Assembly: GCA_017381935.1 (NCBI GenBank)
Contig: JAFOBG010000037.1
Location: forward strand, 18,531 to 82,530
Length of the DNA stretch: 64,000 bases
Source of the DNA: Alistipes sp.
Lineage (GTDB): Bacteria; Bacteroidota; Bacteroidia; Bacteroidales; Rikenellaceae
Direction of reading: 5' to 3'
Each line of letters opens with the position of its first letter. Position 1 is the stretch's first letter. The notes below the pieces were generated by a model. It was not told the origin of the DNA. It was given only the letters and a program-made list of their open reading frames with translations, and made no database searches. A program made the position numbers and the translations under genes. Positions 59,365-64,000 of the stretch are shown here, piece by piece.

Positions 59365-59500
59365 ACGTAAATATATTTTTCTTAATGCTGAGTTCTGCAA
59401 TTGATAAATATCTATGTTGTATAGTGATTGCGTGTGAAGATAATACGAGATAGATAGTATCAAAATCAGCTAAATATTTAGTGCTACCTATTTAATGCGA

Positions 59501-59893
59501 TTATTCTGCTACCGCAAACGTCCCTTCATAGATTTGTGAAGCTGTCTGAATTGTGATACAAAACTGCCCTTTAATATTACCCATTTCAATACAGACACAA
59601 TCTACTCCAGATATTGTTGAAGTCCAAGTATTGGCTCCAGACAAGTTTGCTAATGTTACATTCGCTTCTCCTATATCCTCTAAAGAGGAAACGTATAGAG
59701 TTCCAGCGGTGTAGTAACATTCGAAAGGTGAGAGTAATCCGCGGTGTGGGTTCTGACCCTCTAATGTAGGTCTGACTGTAACGGGAACATATACAGGGTC
59801 AGTATCATTGTCATCATTTGCAGCCAATAAAGTAGGCATACTAATAGTAATTAAGCTTAATAAAGCAATCAAGAATTTTGTCTTAGTTTTCAT
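59501..59893 (-). CDS. DUF3244 family secreted protein
   Basis: 130 residues with a signal peptide (FLIALLSLITISMPTLLA). The mature protein (VPVTVRPTLEGQNPHRGLLS, CYYTAGTLYVSSLEDIGEAN, ANVTLANLSG, GQFCITIQTASQIYEGTFAV) matches the DUF3244 Ig-like layout common in gut Bacteroidetes. It is next to and co-directional with the TPR/HTH lipoprotein gene, an often seen pairing. Role unknown; secreted or periplasmic. Confidence 0.8.
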   Translation of the reverse strand: MKTKTKFLIALLSLITISMPTLLAANDDNDTDPVYVPVTVRPTLEGQNPHRGLLSPFECYYTAGTLYVSSLEDIGEANVTLANLSGANTWTSTISGVDCVCIEMGNIKGQFCITIQTASQIYEGTFAVAE

Positions 59894-60148
59894 AGTTGTT
59901 GTTTTTGAAAAATTGTTACTGCAAAATTACTACATGCAATTCATAAAGGCTAAGAAATTGATAAGAAATAGCCTTACAAAATTATTGTTTAAATGATTGA
60001 TTATTAATTATATAGAACTATTGCTAAGTTTAAAAATCTTACAATAAACTTGTTTGAATTGTAAAATATTGATAATATGAATTATATACGTCTTTAGATA
60101 ACTATTGACTTTATATAAACATCGTAACATTTTAGTAATTAATGAAAA
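59894..60148. other. AT-rich intergenic region without a gene
   Basis: About 255 bases, strongly AT-rich. CAAAATTA at 59922-59929 is a leftward -7-like element for the DUF3244 gene. Nothing else recognised. Confidence 0.4.
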
Positions 60149-61768
60149 TTACAAATGAGAAATTATTTTCTCACAATTAGTAGGGTTGATACGGATAATC
60201 TCTTGCTTTAAGCGAGACTTTCTTGTATAGATATTACTTGTTGAATCATTTGTAAATACACTGATTGCTTTTGCAGAGAATCCAGCTAGATATAGGCATA
60301 GCAGTCGATAGTCGGAATCTGACATAGGCACCTCTTTTCTGAGAATTGTCAGAATATTATCTTTGTGTCCGTTAACAATGGTTTCTAATTCGGAAAGTAT
60401 GTACTTATTATTGCTGAATAGACTTATTTCTCGTTTAACCTCTTTGTATATAGCCTCTTTATCGTAAGAAGTGCTATGAGTTTCATAATATGTCTTACTT
60501 AGTTTGTCCAGTAGTGCAAATTGTCTTTTGAACAGATTATTAATCTGTATATCTTTTCCATTTAGCTCAGATGCTAATTCGCTTGCCATATCCATATATC
60601 GTGTTATGTGCATATTTTTAATAGCTATCTTATATCTGATATATACTGCGGATATGCAGAATGCAAATAGTAATAACGTTAATATTATAAAGGTAATATA
60701 TCGATGATTTTGTAGTTTAGAGGCAGCTAACTCGGCATTAGCTTGATAAAAATCTCGTTGTGCAGATATGAGAGGTTGTTGAAGATTGTATCTTACTATA
60801 GAGTCCTGAAGGATCATGACTTTTTCATGACTCTCTAAAGCTGCTTTGTAATTGTGCAATTGCTTGTATATATGATATGTATGGAAATGTATATTAAGCG
60901 TATCTTGTAGAGATAATGACTGTTTCCATGCTCTATTGATATACTCGTTTGCCTTTACCAGATCGTGAGTGTAGGCATTTTGATATGCGTATGTTATACA
61001 ATCAGATATACTTTGTTTGTTATTAGAACTTAATGACTTGATACATATATTGTTAATACTTGAAATATCTCCTAAATTCTCATACGTAAATATTAGTAGA
61101 TTGATTGCGTTTTGGTAGATATAATTGTTGTTATTTTTGTCAGCCCAGTTGAGTAGTTTATGCAGAATTTCTTCAGCTTGTTTATATTCTCCTGTCGCTA
61201 ATAGAATTTGACTTATATTTAGTAGGGTGTAATACTGATGCGCTTCACTTTTTGACTCTGTATAATATTTATATGCATATTTATATGCTGATAAACTCTT
61301 TTGATGGTCATAAAACTCAGAATATAATAGTCCCAATTGTGCATATAGTAATCCTAAGGCGTGTTTATCAGTGATGTGAAATGCTAAATTCTCAGCCTTT
61401 GTATAGGCGAGTAGTGCTTTTGTGTGATTTTTGGCATTGTGAAGTATTCGACCGTGATAATAATACGATAGGAATAGTCGGTGTGTATCATTGTGCTTGG
61501 AATAATATTTGACAGCGACACTTATTAAAGAGTCATTTGTCGTATCGATCCAATTTTTATCAAGAGCTTGTGAGTATAGCAAGGCATGGCGGGCTCTTTC
61601 GGACTTTGAACGTATAGTCTTGTTGGATATGGATTTAAGTATATAGAGGGCACTATCTGGTTGATCGTGCATTAATATTTCAGCAGAGTTTATAGATTTA
61701 CGTTGCTCTATCTCTGCCGAACAAGAACATAAAAGGAGTACTGTAAGTAATATAATATGGCCAATCAT
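60149..61768 (-). CDS. TPR lipoprotein with membrane segment and C-terminal HTH
   Basis: 539 residues. Lipoprotein-type start (LLTVLLLCSCSA), TPR region about 25-330 (YYYHGRILHNAKNHTKALLA, YTLLNISQILLATGEYKQAE), a membrane helix (ITFIILTLLLFAFCISAVYI, about 352-372), a coiled coil, and a C-terminal LuxR-like helix-turn-helix (YRLLCLYLAGFSAKAISVFT, TSNIYTRKSRLKQEI). This is a membrane-bound one-component regulator type found in Bacteroides, with periplasmic sensing and a cytoplasmic DNA-binding end. The DUF3244 gene may be its target. Confidence 0.75.
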   Translation of the reverse strand: MIGHIILLTVLLLCSCSAEIEQRKSINSAEILMHDQPDSALYILKSISNKTIRSKSERARHALLYSQALDKNWIDTTNDSLISVAVKYYSKHNDTHRLFLSYYYHGRILHNAKNHTKALLAYTKAENLAFHITDKHALGLLYAQLGLLYSEFYDHQKSLSAYKYAYKYYTESKSEAHQYYTLLNISQILLATGEYKQAEEILHKLLNWADKNNNNYIYQNAINLLIFTYENLGDISSINNICIKSLSSNNKQSISDCITYAYQNAYTHDLVKANEYINRAWKQSLSLQDTLNIHFHTYHIYKQLHNYKAALESHEKVMILQDSIVRYNLQQPLISAQRDFYQANAELAASKLQNHRYITFIILTLLLFAFCISAVYIRYKIAIKNMHITRYMDMASELASELNGKDIQINNLFKRQFALLDKLSKTYYETHSTSYDKEAIYKEVKREISLFSNNKYILSELETIVNGHKDNILTILRKEVPMSDSDYRLLCLYLAGFSAKAISVFTNDSTSNIYTRKSRLKQEIIRINPTNCEKIISHL

Positions 61769-61777
61769 AAATATAAT

Positions 61778-61810
61778 TTTGACAAAATTAATATTTTTTC
61801 GGTATATTTG
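61778..61810 (+). promoter_or_regulatory. Promoter of the flavodiiron gene
   Basis: TTTG at 61778-61781, 21 bp, TATATTTG at 61803-61810, 33 bases before ATG 61844. Spacing is slightly long. The leftward gene starts 10 bases away, so the region is a divergent control region. Confidence 0.6.
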
Positions 61811-61843
61811 CGTTATGTTTTAAAGGTATAAATCTTATTAAAG

Positions 61844-63001
61844 ATGAAAAATAGTATAAAATACATAGGCGTAGATGATACAGACTTAGATCTGTTTGAG
61901 GGTTTATATACTATTCCGAATGGAATTTCATATAATTCCTATCTTATTGATGACGAGAAGATTGCTATTATGGATACGGTCGATTATCGTAAATGCAATC
62001 AATGGATGGCGCAGTTGTCAGATGCTTTGTGTGATAGAGAGCCAAGCTATCTTGTTATTCATCACATGGAGCCCGATCATGCAGGTTCTGTAGCTGTTTT
62101 ACTTGAGAAATATCCTAATATTAAGATTGTCGCATCTGCAAAAGCTCTACAGATGTTGCCTCAGTTCTTTGAGGGTATAGATTTTAGCAATAAAGATCAG
62201 ATGATGTCAGTAGGGGAGGGTGATACTCTCTGTTTGGGTAAGCATAAGCTGAAATTCTTTATGGCTCCGATGGTTCATTGGCCGGAGGTTATGGTTAGCT
62301 ATGAGATGAGTGAGAAAATTGTCTTCTCGGCTGATGCTTTTGGAAAGTTTGGAGCATTATCTCATCAAGAGGAGTGGGCATGCGAGGCTCGTCGATACTA
62401 TTTTAATATCTGTGGAAAATATGGTGTTCCTGTTCAGTCTCTGTTAAAGAAACTCTCTGTATTGGAGATTTCTGCAATTTATCCGTTGCATGGCCCTATG
62501 CTGAGAGAAAATTTAGATTACTACATAGGTTTGTATGACTGTTGGAGTAAATATGCGGTTGAGACCGATGGCGTATTTATAGCCTATGCATCTATCTATG
62601 GAGGTACTGCTCTGGCCGCTAAAAAGTTGGCAGAACTCCTTAAGGTTAAGGGCGCACCTAAGGTCGCAATTGCTGATTTGTGTCGTGATGATGTGGCTGA
62701 GGCTGTAGAGGATGCATTCCGTATGGGAACATTAGTGCTGGCAGCATCCTCTTATGATGGCGATGTATTTCCTCCAATGCATCACTTTCTGCACGAATTG
62801 CAGATGAAGGGCTTCCGTTCACGTCGTATAGGTATTGTCGAGAATGGCTCATGGGCACCAAGTGCCGCAAGGGCAATTAAAGCAATGCTTGAACAGATGA
62901 AGGATATTGAGTTGGTAGAGCCTATAGTTACAATACGTTCAAGAATGAAACAGAGTGATATACCGGCATTAACAACTCTTGCTGAATCGCTTATCAAATA
63001 A
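61844..63001 (+). CDS. FprA-family flavodiiron protein
   Basis: 385 residues. N-terminal metallo-beta-lactamase-like diiron domain (HHMEPDHAGSV with the H-x-E-x-DH ligands, MVHWPEVMVSYE, SADAFGKFGALSH and YPLHGPMLRENL) and C-terminal flavodoxin domain (about 250-385, IAYASIYGGTALAAKKLAEL, ENGSWAPSAARAIKAM). It reduces O2 or NO to protect anaerobes and receives electrons from rubredoxin. Full length. Single gene with its own promoter and terminator. Confidence 0.93.
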   Translation: MKNSIKYIGVDDTDLDLFEGLYTIPNGISYNSYLIDDEKIAIMDTVDYRKCNQWMAQLSDALCDREPSYLVIHHMEPDHAGSVAVLLEKYPNIKIVASAKALQMLPQFFEGIDFSNKDQMMSVGEGDTLCLGKHKLKFFMAPMVHWPEVMVSYEMSEKIVFSADAFGKFGALSHQEEWACEARRYYFNICGKYGVPVQSLLKKLSVLEISAIYPLHGPMLRENLDYYIGLYDCWSKYAVETDGVFIAYASIYGGTALAAKKLAELLKVKGAPKVAIADLCRDDVAEAVEDAFRMGTLVLAASSYDGDVFPPMHHFLHELQMKGFRSRRIGIVENGSWAPSAARAIKAMLEQMKDIELVEPIVTIRSRMKQSDIPALTTLAESLIK

Positions 63002-63014
63002 CGGTCAAATTACA

Positions 63015-63053
63015 AAACACAGCAAGGCGTAAATTCTACGCCTTGCTGTGTTT
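63015..63053. terminator. Terminator after the flavodiiron gene
   Basis: 17-bp perfect stem AAACACAGCAAGGCGTA (63015-63031) with TACGCCTTGCTGTGTTT (63037-63053), 5-base loop, then TT. Shared with the convergent BspA-like gene. Confidence 0.9.
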
Positions 63054-63070
63054 TTGTATATTGGTAATGC

Positions 63071-64000
63071 TTAGAAATTGTACGGTTCTATCGCATCAGC
63101 ATAATCTTTCCAACCGTCAGCTGACTTGTAAGCATCTACCGACTCTGCTGGGACATAAATTTTACAATAAAATGCGATGTAGTTAAAAGCACCCCAAAAG
63201 CTAGATCCTCCAATATATGCTGTAGGCGGTGTTGTGCGCTCACAGAATACTCTTGCCAAATCAGAGCAACCATAGAAAGCACTATGTCCAATCTCTGTAA
63301 CACTATATGGAATAGTTATTCTTGTCAAACTTTCGCAAGAATCGAAAGCATAACTTCCAATCTTAGTTACACTATCAGGAATAGTAATGCTTGTCAAACC
63401 TAAGCAATTATCGAAAGCATAACTTCCAATCTCTGTTACTCCATCAGGAATAGTAATACTTGTCAAACTAGAGCAATCTCTGAAAGCCGAATCTCCAATC
63501 AAAGTTACACTATCAGGAATAGTTATACTTGTCAAACCAGAGCAAGAATAGAAAGCATCACTTCCAATCTTCGTTACACTATCAGGAATATTGTATGTAG
63601 TAATGCCAGCTGGCGCAAAAGAGTTTAATACTCCATCAACAATCAGACATCTGCCATTGTCTGCCGCAAATTTCCCCTTAAATTCTGCAAGGTCATGACA
63701 TGATCTGAAAGGATTACTCCCAATCGAAGTTACACTATCAGGAATAGTTATGCTTGTCAAATCAGAGCAACCAGCGAAAGCATAATATCCAATCTCAGTT
63801 ACACTATCAGGAATAGTAATATTTGTTAAATTATAGCAACTATCGAAAGTCATATATCCAATCTCAGTTACGCTATCGGGGATTGTTATACTTGTCAAAC
63901 CTAAGCGGTTATAGAAAGCATAATTTCCAATCTTCGTTACCTCCCCGTCAAAGGTAATCACACCCTTGCCATTTTCGTAGGTATTTGAGACGATATTTGC
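63071..64000 (-). CDS. BspA-like leucine-rich repeat protein, 5' end outside window
   Basis: At least 309 residues; the frame is open to base 64000, and GTG 63961 is only an internal codon. It holds about ten LRR_5 repeats with the consensus IPDSVTEIGxxAFxxC near LTSITIP, split by a non-repeat part (FRSCHDLAEFKGKFAADNGR), and ends with YVPAESVDAYKSADGWKDYA. Such proteins are surface or secreted adhesins in Bacteroidetes. The N-terminus with any signal peptide lies beyond the window. Confidence 0.88.
   Translation of the reverse strand, partial: ANIVSNTYENGKGVITFDGEVTKIGNYAFYNRLGLTSITIPDSVTEIGYMTFDSCYNLTNITIPDSVTEIGYYAFAGCSDLTSITIPDSVTSIGSNPFRSCHDLAEFKGKFAADNGRCLIVDGVLNSFAPAGITTYNIPDSVTKIGSDAFYSCSGLTSITIPDSVTLIGDSAFRDCSSLTSITIPDGVTEIGSYAFDNCLGLTSITIPDSVTKIGSYAFDSCESLTRITIPYSVTEIGHSAFYGCSDLARVFCERTTPPTAYIGGSSFWGAFNYIAFYCKIYVPAESVDAYKSADGWKDYADAIEPYNF

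Noticed and set aside
63071-63961. Regularly spaced DNA repeats resembling a CRISPR array
   Set aside because: The repeats keep a reading frame coding for leucine-rich repeat units (IPDSVTEIG, LTSITIP). They vary in sequence and there are no unique spacers or cas genes.

Overview
The window is a Bacteroidales chromosome segment carrying a complete-looking prophage of about 36.4 kb. Evidence for the host is the promoter form TTTG-N19-21-TAnnTTTG seen several times, weak ribosome binding sites, a GH97/GH2/BACON/DUF3244/DUF4294 gene repertoire and a BspA-like leucine-rich repeat protein. A gene at 53432-54727 reads as cysteate synthase, an enzyme of sulfonolipid synthesis, which makes Alistipes or a close Rikenellaceae relative the best guess.

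Positions 1-138 are the end of a host M16 peptidase gene with its terminator. The prophage runs from about 243 to 36618, bounded by a 10-bp direct repeat (TTTGCAATAT). Its layout is: tyrosine integrase (390-1454); leftward lysogeny genes with a repressor and a small lipoprotein (1482-2609); an operator/promoter region (2610-2777); rightward early genes with small DNA-binding proteins and a tRNA-like element (2778-5320); a recombination/replication block with an annealing protein, SSB and a NinB-like protein (5326-8187); a diversity-generating retroelement (DGR) with two variable proteins, Avd, template repeat and reverse transcriptase (8207-11150); terminase (11842-13864); tail genes up to the tape measure (13881-22416); head genes (protease-scaffold, capsid, portal, adaptor; 22490-26771); holin and a candidate endolysin (26776-27739); BACON/lectin-type fibre proteins (27843-32540); and a tail end of small Cys-rich or membrane proteins (32537-36350). 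The tail genes lie before the head genes, the reverse of the usual HK97-type order.

The most striking content is the prophage DGR. Two 82-bp variable repeats differ from the template by 13 and 11 substitutions, all at template adenines. Other notable signals are BACON domains whose coding is split by stop-restart junctions at the same place in two consecutive gene pairs, a likely -1 frameshift in a tail chaperone gene, a TTCC-N5-GGAA element repeated before three late gene blocks, a structured RNA with alternative pairings at 33109-33212, and a probable small RNA next to attR.

To the right, host genes resume: an acyl-ACP thioesterase whose promoter seems to have been cut off by the prophage, a glycosyltransferase, an MFS transporter, a TPR protein, era, ffh, a GH97 glycosidase bracketed by direct repeats in permuted order (A-B / B-A), a DUF4294 protein, a hotdog thioesterase, tRNA-Gln, a GH2 beta-galactosidase, an LrgA/LrgB pair, and a leftward block with manA, cysteate synthase, maf, a truncated lipoprotein, a FAH-like protein and lpxB. 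Then come trmD, a metallo-hydrolase, a DUF3244 protein with a TPR/HTH lipoprotein, a flavodiiron protein, and a BspA-like protein that runs off the end.
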